Shown here: in pieces, positions 36,204-48,030 of the stretch
How positions within the stretch are numbered: position 1 is the stretch's first letter
Layout: each line of letters starts with the position of its first letter
From: Dunaliella salina
Lineage: Eukaryota > Chlorophyta > Chlorophyceae > Chlamydomonadales > Dunaliellaceae
Length of the DNA: 64,000 nt
NCBI GenBank assembly: GCA_002284615.2
Contig: MU069451.1
Coordinates: forward strand, 110,394-174,393
Reading direction: 5' to 3'
Notes under the pieces: model-generated
Told to the model about the DNA's origin: nothing
Seen by the model: only the letters and a program-made list of their open reading frames with translations
Database searches by the model: none
Position numbers and translations under genes: made by a program

Positions 36204-36359
36204 GCACAAGCACATGCACTCACACCCACACCCATATCCCCCCACCCCACCCACACACATACACACATCTTGCAATGCGGTTTGGATTCACACACACACC
36301 TTGTGCAGAATTGTGTGCAGAGGGCGGATTCTGACGCAGCCAAGCCTCCAGATCCTCAG
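34053..36359 (-). CDS. C11orf68/UPF0696 (BLES03, DUF1917)-like protein, frame disrupted
   Basis: A conserved eukaryotic family of uncertain function whose known structure resembles eIF4E. Exons: 36359-36300 (AEDLEAWLRQNPPSAH), 35783-35699 (GGYIYVHNCSGL), 35604-35556 (VDRLVGEWQRLEHEAQ), 35014-34922 (LKHNVLDGKWLITGVPSNEI, then DNVWAAIA), 34819-34758 (EVVSVGLGTCAKVS), 34553-34449 (FVCVYTANFFDKEDVRRVR, ending YKT) and 34168-34053 (DAYTCCGIY, then LPPTKYASN in another frame). The order matches the family. A short exon is missing between 35556 and 35014 by phase. Exon 34819-34758 contains A9 and its phase does not fit the next exon. In the last exon a 17-bp tandem duplication at about 34124-34157 shifts the frame; beyond it the family-like end and stop (34053) lie in the shifted frame. 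Possibly a decaying gene or assembly error. Confidence 0.78.
35430..35552 (-). repeat. Copies of a C11orf68-like exon end and donor
   Basis: The exon 35604-35556 end (plus-strand gcgcacctgcgcctcgtgtt, then ccaat) recurs near 35438-35455 and 35500-35520 as caactgcgcctcgtgtgcc and cacctacgccttgtgttcc. Confidence 0.85.
36121..36210. repeat. (CA)n microsatellite with one N
   Basis: Lies 90-180 nt inside the intron after the 36359-36300 exon, whose donor itself reads GTGTGTGTGTG. Confidence 0.95.
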
Positions 36360-36361
36360 CT

Positions 36362-36725
36362 GCATTGTGAAGTGCAACAGTGGATCGCAAAGTGCTGTAC
36401 TGCAAGGTGCGAGGGTGGATGCTAAGGCAGCCAGGCCTCCAAATCCCCAACAGCATTGTGAAGTGCAACAGTGGATCATAAAGTGCCGCATTGCAACATG
36501 CAAGGTGGGTGCTTTGGCAGCCAAGTCTCCAGACCCTATCTAGCTAGTCAGGGGACCTTTCACCATCCAGCCACCTGTCCAGGACTCAGGAACTGAAATT
36601 ATGGGCATTCTATCACGTCAAGAAGTCCAACAACACCCTTAATGCACTTAGCCTCTGGCATGCGTAGACTTTCCTTTTTTTTCCTCCAGATCCTCAACAG
36701 CATGGCGAAAGGCAAGCCTCGAGGT
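36362..36725 (-). repeat. Copies of a C11orf68-like exon acceptor region
   Basis: The exon start (plus-strand gcctccagatcctcagctgc) recurs near 36440 (gcctccaaatccccaacagc), 36520 (tctccagaccctatc) and 36690 (cctccagatcctcaacagc), each with flanking attgtgaagtgcaacagtgg-type intron sequence. Confidence 0.82.
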
Positions 36726-36837
36726 AAGCAAAAAAGGTGAATCAAAAGTGCCATGGCTGCAGCACATGGGAACGGATAGGTAAGCACTGGGCAAACAGAG
36801 CCACTAATGGCTCACAACTATTATTGCAACATTGCAC

Positions 36838-36895
36838 AATGTTGTGCAGTAGGGCAATATTGTGCAGTAGGGCAATCTTGTGCAGTAGGGCAGTA
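36838..36895. repeat. 18-bp tandem repeat, three units
   Basis: Unit ttgtgcagtagggcaata with one or two changes per copy. Confidence 0.85.
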
Positions 36896-37600
36896 TTGCC
36901 GGGCCCTCATGCTGCAAAAGCAATTGATTTTGGTCTTATTGATAGCGGTCTGCTTGTAACGAGGCCCGTTTACTTTGCAAACACACGTGATGGGTGATAA
37001 GTGTCAAGTGGGAAAAACTGCAGCAAAACATTGCTGCACACCCGCAGGATGAGGTGGAGAAATGCCTTTTTCCTTATGAAACTCCTTGTCGCTGCTGTGA
37101 AACTCCTTTTCTGCCACACTGTGAGGAACCAATTTTTTTATGTGGAAGTTTGGAAATGTTTTGGGTGCATGCAACAGACCTGTTCCGCCTCGAAAATGTG
37201 GGCTTTCTTGAAGGTGTGCCGACGCCTGTACCTGTGATCAATCATCAGAGCTGGTCTGGTCTTCAATGTTCAAGAGACTGGACCAGGAGTCTAGTCAAAA
37301 TGACCTAGGTCACTTATCCTCACCTCTTGTTCTTGTGAATCGCCGCTGCTACCTGATGATCCCATGGGTTGAGGTTAGTTACACAATGCGCATGAAGCTT
37401 TTTAAATAAATAGCAAAAATATCAAACAACATGGTTTGAGAGCAGCCACTGTTTACCAGATAGTCGTCCAAAACACTTTGGCATGCTCTCACAGGTGCTT
37501 CGTCCGCACAGCTGCAATGAATGCAGCACAAAATTTGGTTTGTTTGGCAGGGCGATTGCATTGCATTCTGGCACGGACAACTTTGACACGGATGCCTGAC

Positions 37601-37707
37601 CTGCTGCCATCATCCAAGCATTGCTGCACATGAGCCTCAAGTGATGAGATGCTCTTGAAAGAGGCTGCACCGCAAATGGGGCAGGGCCCTAGCTGCTGCC
37701 TCTCTTT
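37601..37707 (-). CDS. Exon with UBZ/Rad18-type C2HC zinc finger
   Basis: After an AAATATGCAG acceptor the exon encodes CPICGAASFKSISSLEAHVQ followed by QCLDDGS and a CAG/GTCAGG donor. CxxC then HxxxC with CLDxG is the ubiquitin-binding UBZ pattern. It lies 1.2 kb upstream of the first C11orf68-like exon on the same strand and may be its N-terminal part. Phases do not join directly, so at least one exon is missing or it belongs to another gene. Confidence 0.55.
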
Positions 37708-38429
37708 CTGCATATTTCAATGCTTTAATTGATTTCAAAAACATTGTTTCGTTGCTGAAAAGGGATGTGCCCGAGATCGCATGCAGGTGTGCCTCGATAG
37801 GCTCCCTCGCATCACTTTCGTTTTTTTGCTGTATGCAGGAGTTTGTGAGCCTGTATTCATTTTTACATTGACCCCAGGCGAAGTTGCCTGGTGCTAACAC
37901 TTGGACTACTGTGCCTGGCTGCTGTGCTCACTTATAGACAGAAGCAGAAAGCAGGTGCTGATGATGTGAATGATCCTCTTTTGTGCAGAATTTTTTGGTT
38001 TGAGCAGGAAACCTTGAACAGTTGAGCAGAATTTGAGCTGAATTGTACAAATTCAAAAGACAAAGCATGCAAGAGACGCCACCGAAGTCAGCAGGGCAAA
38101 CTCTCTTTCTGGACTTGCCAGACGATTTTTTTGGCAGCCTCTATGTCATCCTCGGAACAGAAAGGAGGACAGCACTTCGGCATGCATGCGTGACTCTGTA
38201 CAAGTGAGGGAAAAAAAGTACTCATGCACTCCTGGAAGAACTTGATGATTCGTTCCTTGAGTGTCCTGCTGACATGCATGAGCCCAACTGGGTGCGTCAG
38301 GCCACAGATGTCCATGCTCATCACGGCGTCTTCCTCAGGTCACCTTCCATTAACGCCAATATCCACACAATATTGGCGTACACATGTCGAGAACAAAGGT
38401 ATAATCAGCAAATTGATAGCCTTCCCAAA

Positions 38430-39942
38430 GCATGCCATGCTGAAGAAGCTGCGATTGGAGTCCGTAGACCTCAGGCGCACAGCGCAGCAGATGTGTCTCC
38501 CAATATTCCCAAGTCAGGGCACGCTTGAGCAACGTGAAGGAGCTGGCACTATAAGTGAGTGTGGACTGATTGCCTGCCTGTGTACGGTTTTTGCAGACCA
38601 TGTGTGCATTGACACTTGAGAGCAACTCAGCAGGTAGGCTGTGGGAGTATGCATGCACCCACCCAACGATTCATCCTAGCATTTAAAACACAGGGAAAAT
38701 GCATGATCAAGTCTTGCTGCCCAAGAGAGGATTGCTCTGATGCAATGCTTTCAGTCTTTAACAAAATATTCTCGTCCTTTCCTCTGCGCTGCTGAATCTT
38801 CAGTGTAAGCTGTTTACCTTTTCTTGCACTCAGCACTGCAAGCTTGGTGTAGGCGATGCGCCCTACCTACGCGCAGCAAGTTTGAACAATTGTGCCGTTT
38901 TCCCTTTAATGTCATCAATGGAGAACTTCATCTACCTTGATGTCCAGTTCAACTGCGCCACAGAAGAGCTGATAAAGGGATTGGGCAAGTGCAAAATTTG
39001 CAGAGGCTAGACATTCGTATTGCAAAAGTCCGAGGGCTTGACGTTGCTGGGCTTTCTGGCGTGCGGCAGCTGAAGGAACTGTGATTGGAAGGGCGTTTGT
39101 ACAGGGGCTTCTCGCCCATAAATCTTCATAGTGTTCTTTTGTGTGTGCCCCTGCGCCATCTGTTGTTGAAGGGTGTCAAGACACCAGCGGACGTGCCCTA
39201 TGCGTCCAACACACTTCAAACAATGCACGTAGAAAATTCAGATCCTTCCTTCTCGACCCTGGAAGCTCAGGACTTCCCAGTCCTGCAAGCTTTTCACTTA
39301 GGTGGTCTGAATTTCCCTGGGTTTGCTCGCGTTTCCAGCGATGAATGCTTTCAAAGGCGAAGCAGTTTGTGGCATGGATTGCTCGCCTTCCATTCACTGC
39401 ACACAAATGGGATGGTCAGGATGATTCTGGATTGACCAGCAGCTTTTTCAAAATCACCGGTGAGCAAAGATGGTCTGCGTCACAATAAACAGCACTTCTG
39501 GTTGAGTTTCTTCCCCTCAAGTCCAGGAAACTTGTAGTCAGACGCTGCATGGATGGAAGTTTGCGCTTGGTAATTTGAAACTGAGGGCTTACTGATTTCG
39601 GGGATGCTGAGAACTTTCACTTTCAAGGAGGTTTGGCAACTTTGGTGTTACAGTTGCAAAGTTGAAAATAATGCAGGGATAATGGTAGGTGTGCTGCAGG
39701 CACTGCCTCACCTGCGTACTCTGCGACTTCATGGCTTGCGACATATTTCCACAGACGTCTTTGCTGCTCTCTTTGTTGCTCAACGTGCCAGCAGGCCATT
39801 TCATCTCAAAATTTACCCCAATGAATACAATGATGATCTCCTGGAAGCAGCCCAAGTCATAAGTGAGCAGTGGGAGAATGTTTTAGCAAACATGTTTGGG
39901 TCACAGCATGGTGCAATTTGTTTATCATTTGTAGACAACTAA
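38430..39942 (+). pseudogene. Leucine-rich-repeat-like gene fragment, decayed
   Basis: Plus-strand stretches have LRR spacing: AMLKKLRLESVDLR (38430), LQRLDIRIAKVRGLDVAGL (39000), LRHLLLKGVKT (39160), VLQAFHLGGLNF (39280) and ALPHLRTLRLHGLRHIS (39705), then a plausible C-terminal FHLKIYPNEYNDDLLEAAQ (39810) with a stop at 39940. A TGA interrupts the frame after QLKEL near 39080, and a frame change is needed near 38990. The pattern recalls F-box/LRR proteins, but no F-box was seen. Confidence 0.4.
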
Positions 39943-40364
39943 GTCAGCATTTCTTGCCCATTTTTTGGCAATTTGTGGACACTGAGAAGGCCTTCCAAGT
40001 CCTTCATGCATTTTCATTTTCTGTAGAATGTTTGGGCTGCATCGCAAGAGACAAAACGCAACTGGTCCCTTAGGCCCGTTGGTGTTGCATATAAACATTA
40101 AAGTACTCTGTGCAATTTGGACCATACAAATGATGTGAAGGGCAAGGTTACATAGCTATATCTGCCTATTTGGGCAGCTGAACGGAAAGCACAGAGGCCT
40201 GTAACCAGACAAGCCCAATGGGGATGAGTGATAGAACAGGGCTAGATGTTCAGAATGCGGAAACAAAGCCTTGAGCTGAGTTCACAAGTGTCAACTGCCG
40301 AAGGAAACACGCAAACATTCCCTCTACATGAAATGAGCATTCATTAAGTTGCTGCTTGGGTTGG

Positions 40365-40675
40365 GTCCGGCTGCCCAACAACTTGGGTAGTCGGGCTGGT
40401 TCTTACTAACCCATTCTGTTCAATATGCCCACAAACTTGTCACCATACGCTGCGCAATCAAAAATAAGAATATTTCCCACAGCAAGCCTCTAGCCAGGTG
40501 CTTCTAGTAACCCTCCAGATCCACATAAGCATTCTCTTTTTCATACCTTGAGGTGGAGGGGGTGCACGGCTCTTTTTTGAGCCTTTGTGTCTCCTTTTCC
40601 TTAATTGATGTAGGGAGAGTTTCTCTGCCTACGTAATTTTTTCTTTTTTTCTTTCTTTTTCTGAGCATTCGAAGT
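40365..40675 (+). mobile_element. 5'-truncated copy of the 62-kb LINE
   Basis: Contains cattctgttcaatatgccca and gccaggtgcttctagtaacc in the same order as the last codons and 3' UTR of the LINE at 62.0-64.0 kb, in opposite orientation. Similarity runs on through gtggagggggtgcacggctc to the T-rich end. Confidence 0.75.
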
Positions 40676-40970
40676 TAAGCACACAGATTCCCAAATGCTA
40701 CATTCCAGTGGTTGGTTGGGCTTGCAGGGCCGTTTTGCAAATGCTGGTCTGCCAATCCACCCAACATGTTCTATACTTCCTTTTGGAGGGGTTCACCAGG
40801 TACTATATCTTTAGCTGAGAGGCTCGTGCTTCAAATAAAGGTTTTACAAAGGGTGGCCTACAGTCGGAGGCTCTGGCTGATCGGCTGCGGGTGAAACATT
40901 GTGAAAAACCTGTACGAGTTTTGATTTAGAAAAGCGTTGATCTTGAGGTCAACGAGAGTCACAAGAACAG

Positions 40971-41158
40971 GACAGAAAAGAAAAACTGCTCAGGCAATGA
41001 AATACTTCCCACATCAACTAAGGAAACGAGGATACCTCGGGCCAAGACACCGTGTATCCCCCAGGACAGAAAAGAAAAAACTACTCAGCAGTGAAATACT
41101 CCACACATCAATTAAGGAAACGAGGATACCTCGGGCCAAGACACCATGTATCTCCTTC
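40971..41158. repeat. 94-bp tandem duplication
   Basis: Units start with gacagaaaagaaaaa at 40971 and 41065 and share ggaaacgaggatacctcggg. A few differences separate the copies. Confidence 0.85.
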
Positions 41159-42650
41159 ACCAAGAGAAAATGAGAAGTCAGTCAGGGGATGAGACCCCCC
41201 CACCCACCCCCCGACCTCCTGATTGGACCCCCATGTAAGGAAAAGGAAAAGGAAAAGCTACGCAAGCGGGACTAGCCCCAAAGCATCACGGGGATGTGAT
41301 TCAAATGTCCACACCAGGTTCCCGCCTGACCCCCATATAAATCAATCAATAGCTCTTGAGCTCAGGATTCCGAATATCGAGCTTTTAAAGGGATCGACAT
41401 GAAGTTACACCAAATCTATCCTCCTAAGCTCAAAAATTTCCACTTGCCTAGAATGTTCCCCCTGCAGGCAGTCTGAAAGTGCCCTTCACATCCTCTCAGT
41501 TTGTAAAGGTTTAATCATGTCAAACATGGTGCCAAACGTGGTAATCAAGCGCCGCACTATTCCTAGCCACACTCAGGTTTACAGGTTTATACAGGTTTAA
41601 ATTTACAGGTTTACAAGAAGTCATCAATCAAAATGCATGACTACTGGGCTCACAGTCTATTTTGCCTACGGACACTTTGTGCCTATGAACACTCAGCTTA
41701 TTTTGCCTTTGAACACTAGGCTGCCTACAAAAACTTGGACCTAGCTAACCACGTGACTCTCCACCTTCGGAAGCTGGTATGGATCCTCGCATTCTCTCTG
41801 TTCTGCAGCCAAGACAGCACTGGGCACCAAGACCAAGAGCAGCTCAGTTAGTAGGAACTTGCTGACAAGCAACATGGAACTTTGCATGCTTAACGGCAAC
41901 CCTGGCTGTGTTGCCATGTAGGGGGGGGGCTATGGGGCCGCATGGAACATTCAGCGCCAGCGCCAGCACCTCCACCTGCTTCTCCTATGTCCGTTATTGT
42001 TGCCTGACCAGTTTGCTGAGCTAAGCAGTTCAAGGATAGCTGCAGGTGCTTTACCAGGTCGCCGTCAATCCTTGTGCATCATCATTCATGTTTGGCTGAA
42101 CTTTCTCTTGCTCATATCCCTGACGTTCTCCAGTGGGCGCCAGGAGCAAATCTATTGTAAAAAATGGTCTTGTTTACTAAAAAAGTAAAAGTCTACGCTG
42201 GTGCCTACCAGCGTGCATTAAGGAAAGACCCAACAGTTAGCACTGGCACTGGCCCCACCTTGTTTACTTATTGCTAATATTGATAGCTGGTTGCGTATGT
42301 TTCATCAGCAGCTGATCAGACAGAGATTCGGGCTGTAGGTTAACCATTGTAAGCCCCTTGTGAACCTCTCTTCCTAGGTCCGCTTACCCAGCCAGCTCTT
42401 TCCAGATCGCAGGCATATCCTTCTTGTAGACTCTCGGAGGTTAGTCACTACAAAGTCACCAAGCCCAAGAATCAGCTCGAGGCCCCTAAACAGCAACACC
42501 ATGACCCCTGCCACCATCTTTCAAGAGCTTCAGCTCAATTCATTCTGCATACTTTTATATTAGATGCGGGCAGGGTAACCCACACTCACAGACTGAAGGC
42601 CCCTGTCAGAGCTCGGCCTTGACACTGATAAAGCCACCAAAGTTTGCTTT
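41159..42650. other. Repeat-rich intergenic DNA
   Basis: Holds a sequence shared with 57.85-58.03 kb (atcaatagct, then ctcaggattccgaatat), (ggaaaa)n at 41238, (caggttta)n at 41574-41620, and a TIR-like fragment at 42185-42265 related to 44365-44580. No gene recognised. Confidence 0.5.
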
Positions 42651-42654
42651 GAAA

Positions 42655-43090
42655 AATGTAAAACTTCAAGCTCATTCCGTTCAGTATGCCTGCAAACTTG
42701 CTAGCACCTGCCACACTCTGGAGAAGACTGCTCTCAACGCTCATCATTATATTTTGGCACGGGGTGCTGTCAGTAACCCTCCTTAATCTCATTGTATTCA
42801 ACTTCTCTTGTTGAAGAGTTTACATGGCGCCTCAAACTTAGGTACTATCTCTCCTTACTTGATAAGGGGAACACATTAACTGCCTGTATTCTTTTTCTTT
42901 GTTTGCTTTGAATTGCCTGCCTTCGAGCTGGAAACTTCCAGCATCAGGCCTATCAGCCCAAATTCAAGGCTGCCAGCCCATTGTCTGAATTCGTACAGCT
43001 TACATAGTTTGCTATAGCTATTCTATTAGCTAATAGAACTGAGCAGCCAACTTCATGGCTGAAGGCTAAAAGTTCATGTAAAATAATGTA
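42655..43090 (+). mobile_element. Diverged LINE 3' fragment
   Basis: Starts with attccgttcagtatgcctgc, like the LINE C-terminal codons, followed by gtaaccctcct. It ends with cagccaacttcatggctgaa then ggctaaaa and a short ATGTA-like tail. Confidence 0.55.
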
Positions 43091-44364
43091 ATGTACTCCT
43101 GCATCTGCCCCCCCCCCCCCAAGGAGGCAAGCTGTGTCTAGTGTTGGGTTGAGGGCCCTCTGTTGAAGATCCTTGTCAGTATGTTAGCACGGGAAAGGAA
43201 CCTTCCCTTAACACCCACAGCTTACTAATAGTATGGCTTCTTTCTCAGATCCCGCCCTTTCCCTCTATCCAGCCAATTTGTTTCCTTCTCTTTTGTTGAT
43301 ACAGGAGGTTGCCCCTGTCCTCTGCCTATGCAAATAATCCTGCCCAATTAACTCTCGGTCCATAACTCAGCAAAGACTCACTACCAGAACTGGCATCCCC
43401 CAGCAATAACTTTCCTTGGACAAGGATCACAAGCGGAAAAACCGGAAGCCAGGCATAAGGTGATCAGGGAAAAGGTATAGCAATGCGATCAAAAACATGA
43501 CACGACAGGAAAAAAAATAGGGAAGGGCTTGCATCAAAACAAGTCGAGAACTGTTGCATTTTCTGTTGCTTGGCACCTGATCAGGTCATGACGCATAGTT
43601 GCTATTTAGAGACCATCATTCTTTAAGCCCCATTGACGACACACTATGTCTTAAAAGGAAATGCCCAATCGTCCTTTTTATACATTAGACCTACAGGTAG
43701 CTACCTGGGCAATCATTGAAACAAAACATGTACAAGAAAGCACTTGTATAGAACCTTGCAGACTTCCATCTAGGACCCCTTCCTTGCTAACAATACTGCA
43801 TGCCAACAGGTACTGTTTAAAGCTACATTCTGGAGCGCTTTCACACACAGGTGCCTTATGAAGAGCTACAAGCCCTTCAATGCAGCACAATGTCTATTTC
43901 GAGACTTTTCTCACAGTCTCACTATCAAGATGCAGCAACCCTAGAGCATCTTGGGGACCACCTGAAGTTGCATGGTGCAGCAGGTGACTTGCAGCCATGC
44001 CAACGCAGAAGATCCTGAGCTTGAATGTTTTTCAGGGTCAAGGGGCGCTAGAGGTGCATCCATTTCTGGACGCCAGCGGCCAGGAGCAGAGCTCACTTCT
44101 TTCCCTCTTCCCAACATTCATACACTTACCCCTGAACAACAGCAGCGAGCGGGAGTGCCTGCATCTGTACACCGCCTCAAAAAGCACTCTAACAATGTGA
44201 GCTCGAACATGGAGCATGTCGGCCGTCACATCCCAGCAGTACTCCATCTCTTATGTCAAGGGCAAGGATTGAACTCGTGTTGAACTCACACAATTCTATG
44301 CCAATGCCCATGCTAGTTCAGAGCTGCTCCTCTGAGGTCCACCTGCAGTAAAAATGTATAAGTA

Positions 44365-44580
44365 AAAATGTATGCTGGACACAGCCAGCGTGCATGAAGA
44401 ACCCAACGGTCAGCGCTGGCACTGACAGTGAGCCCCACCTGCAAGCAGATACCTTTCCATGAGGACCTCCACTCCATCCAAATATGAGCTCAATTGCAAA
44501 CCATTGCACGCAATGAAGCCAACCAAAAAATGATTTCCTTTCCTCAATGCACGCTGGCTGTGCCCAACGTAGACTCTCTT
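44365..44580. mobile_element. MITE with ~30-bp inverted ends
   Basis: The left end tgctggacacagccagcgtg and the right end cacgctggctgtgcccaacg are inverted relatives about 200 bp apart. The same end occurs at 42190 and, interrupted, at 61275. Confidence 0.6.
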
Positions 44581-44939
44581 TTCTTCTGTCTTCTTCATTC
44601 AGAAAAGGATGTGCACGTACAGATGTTGACGAGCAAAGCTCCAGGTGGACAACAGGACACACTCTGTAGATGTCGTACATCAAACAATGAATAAATGAAT
44701 GGTGTTAAATGTGATACAGTGCTCAGGGTGGACGACAGGGTCGTGAACGCAAGTACAACCTAGCAATGCTTGCTCGCGCGTGCTTGCAGCAAGAGCTGAA
44801 GATGCCATGCCTCAAGTGAACTGCAAGACCTGCAAATGCTTGCCTGTGTTACTTTTTATGCAAACCACCACCAAGCGATACATGATTGGAGCGTGCTTTT
44901 CAGATTCCATGCAGATCTTGTCTTTGACCTAATGCTGCA

Positions 44940-46830
44940 ATAATGCTGCAACAAGTGTGGAAACATACCGCACACACCCCTTTTCACCCCCCGGCTATCC
45001 AGGCCCCCATTGCTGCTGCCTGCCTTAAAGCTACTAAATTCAGCACCAGACGTATGCTCCCACATGACATGCTTCCGGACATCATGCGCTTCTCTTACCT
45101 AGCCATTGAGGCCTACATTGCTGCTGCCCTGGGCCTTGAGGCACTTTGCTGCCAGGAATCCAACACGCGACGTGCTTCAGTATGACATTCTCCCCCATGA
45201 CATGCGCTGCACTTAGCCGGCCATCAAGGCCCCCAATGCTGCTGCGTGCTTTGAGACCCTTCGCTGCCGAGACCCTTCGTTCCCTTCGAGAATTCATCAC
45301 ATGACATGCTTCCACATGACGTGCTACCCAGTGATAGAGGCCTCCAATGCTGCTGCCCTCGGCCTTGAGGCCTTTTGCTGCCAAGAATTCAACATGCGAC
45401 GTGCTTCAATAAAACATACTTCCACACGACATGTTTCCACATGGCATGCAATATGCGCTGCACTTACCTGACAATTTAGGCCCCCATTGTTGCTGCCTGA
45501 GACCCTTTGCTGCCATGTACTCAGCATATGACATGCTTCAATATGATATGCTTCCTCACAAGATGCGCTGCGCTTACCTGACCATTGAGGCCCCCATTGC
45601 TGGTGCCTGCCTTAAGACCCTTTGCTGCAAAGAATTCATCACATGACATGCTTCAACATGGCATGCTTCAACATGGCATGCAACATGTGCTGTACATACG
45701 CGGTGATCGAGGCCCCCAATGCTGCTGTCTGCCTTAAGACCCTTCGCTGTCAAGAATTCACCACACGGCGTGTTCAAGACATGACATGCTTCCATATGAC
45801 ATGTACTGACCCGGCCAATGAGGCCCCCATTGTTGCTGCCTGCCTTGAGGCCTTTTGCTGCCGAGAATTCAACACGCGACGTGCCTCCACATGACATACT
45901 TTCACATGACATGTTTCCACATGGCATGCAATATGCGCTGCGCTTACCTGACAAGTGAGGCCCCCAGTGCTGGTGCCTGCCTGAAGACCCTTTGCTGCCA
46001 AGACTTCACCACATGACATGCTTCAACACGGCATGCTTCCACATGGCATGCGACATGTGCTGTACATACGCGGTGATCGAGGCCCCCAATGCTGCTGCCT
46101 GCCTTAAGACCCTTTGCTGCCAAGAATTTATCACATGGCGTGTTTCAACACGACTTGCTTCCATACAACATGCGCTGCACTGACCCGGCCTATGAGGCCC
46201 CCATTCTTGCTGCCTTGGGACCCTTTGCTGCCAAGAATTCATCACACGGCATATTTTTATATGACATGCTTCCAAACAGCATGCGCTGCACTGACCCGGC
46301 CAACGAGGCCCCCACTGTTGCTGCCTGCCTTGGGACCTTTTGCTGCCAAGAGCTCATCACATGACGCGATTAAACATGACACGCTTCTACATGACAAGCA
46401 CTGCACTGGCCGGCCGTTGAAGCCCCCAGCGCTGCTGCTTGCCTTGAGGCCTTCTGCTGCCAAGAATACAGCACATGACATGCTTCCACATGACGTGCCC
46501 TATACTTACCCAGTGATTGAGGCTCCCAATGCTGCTGCCTGCCTTAAGACCCTTTGCTGCCAAGAATTCATCACATGCGTGTTTCAAGATATGACATGCT
46601 TCCACATGACATACGCTGCACTGACCCGGCCAATGAGGCCCCCACTGTTGCCGCCTGCTTTGAGACCCTTTGCTGCCAACAATTCATCACATGGCGTGTT
46701 TCAAGATATGACATGCTTCCATACATCCTGCCCTGCACTTACCTGGCCATTGAGGCTCCCATTGTTGCTGCCTGCCTTGAGGTCCTTTGCTGCCATGTAC
46801 TCAGCATAGGACATGCTGCAAATCGTGGAC
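44940..46830 (-). repeat. ~115-bp array of about 16 units, each with acceptor and donor
   Basis: Units contain plus-strand ttgctgccaagaattcatca and acctggccattgaggccccc. Reverse-complemented, each unit reads TTCTTGGCAG as an acceptor-like end, then a 45-50 bp exon-like body (AAGGGTCTTAAGGCAGGCAG), then a GGCCAG/GTAAGT donor-like junction. Spacing ranges from 97 to 136 bp. No neighbouring gene was recognised as the source. Confidence 0.85.
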
Positions 46831-47589
46831 TGGTGCAGCGAGGAGCAGGCAAAAGAGCAAGTCAGTCACTGTATGCCACGAATGGAGGGTTGTGCGAAAG
46901 GAGGCCCACTGCTGCCATGCATTCAGCAAACGACATGCCGCAAACCGTGGACTGGTGCAGCGAAAAGCAGGGAAGGGAGCAAGTCAGGGAGCAAGTCACT
47001 GAACACAGTAAATTGGGGGGTTGAATGAAAGTTAATATGCCGCACATGATTGTCATCTTTCTGGTGCAAAATCTGTCCTACTTTGCCCCCCCTCACCCCC
47101 CCAGAAGTATTTATGCCTGGAGAAAAATTGCATGTCCCTACATTGGCAATAAGCTACCTATCGCCCACAAAATTTGAAGGCGTGTGTGCTTAGACTATAA
47201 GGGTGCTTAAATTATAAGGGTAAGCTCCAGCACCTGGAACCCTGACAGGAAGCACTGATCCTTACACTCTGAGGAAAGCTGATGCTCAAGGGCGCATTAA
47301 GTCTAACTGTTAATGATCTCAAAAACCCAACAAAAAATGAAATCTTCTTACTAGCATGTAGACTCCTTTCCCGTACGCAATGAAATTCTGCGGTGCTCAT
47401 GTGTACCACACTCCTCAAACACGTCTTTTGCGGGATGTTGCCAGAGCTGTACAGCTCCCCCAAAAGCAGGCATACTCTTTACATGCTCCCAGCACAGGAG
47501 TCCCAAAACCTTAATGCTTCAGGTAGAATATGAAATGTAGATTTTAGGCAATTGGAGCTCCATTGTTCAGGGTTTGGAGAATTCTGCCT

Positions 47590-47945
47590 AATCAGCTGTG
47601 GCATGAGCCCTACTTTTTGGCCACCCAACCACCATTCTGGACCACCTACTGCACCAATTGGGTGACTTCTGGTGTTTTGGAGTCCTGGAGGCTGAAAAAA
47701 CACCATTGCAAAAGAAATGGAGTGAAAAGACCCAGTGGTTGGTCAGATACTAAGTTTCAACCATTTCCCTCAGCAAAAATCCTGCACTGGGGGTGCCGCC
47801 TTTCTTCCCACGCCAGAATATGCAGGATGTTTGTATTGCATATGAGGGTTACAGGTCCACAAGTTTAGGAGTGGAAAAAGTGGTCCCAGGGTGGAGCTGT
47901 GGGCCCCAGGATGATCCAAGACCAGGTTAGGGATCCGATGTCCTC
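47590..47945 (-). mobile_element. Mutator-like element fragment, reverse orientation
   Basis: gagccctactttttggccac, gacccagtggttggtcagat and gtggagctgtgggccccagg are reverse-complement relatives of 8433-9071. A second short piece with gctgtgggccccaagatgat is at 48118. Confidence 0.65.
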
Positions 47946-47952
47946 TGATTCA

Positions 47953-48030
47953 GGGTTGGGTCATTCGCCAGTTTGACAAATAAATTTGCCAATAATGCGA
48001 AAAAAAAGTGAAATTTGATGAATTATGCAA
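47953..48030. mobile_element. hAT-like MITE left-end fragment
   Basis: cagggttgggtcattcgcca is nearly identical to the left end of the element at 841-1249. The right end was not located. Confidence 0.55.

Noticed and set aside
38088..38324. Minus frame ending EDDIEAAKKIVWQVQKES
   Set aside because: Protein-like at its end, but no family recognised and no supporting exons; left unannotated.
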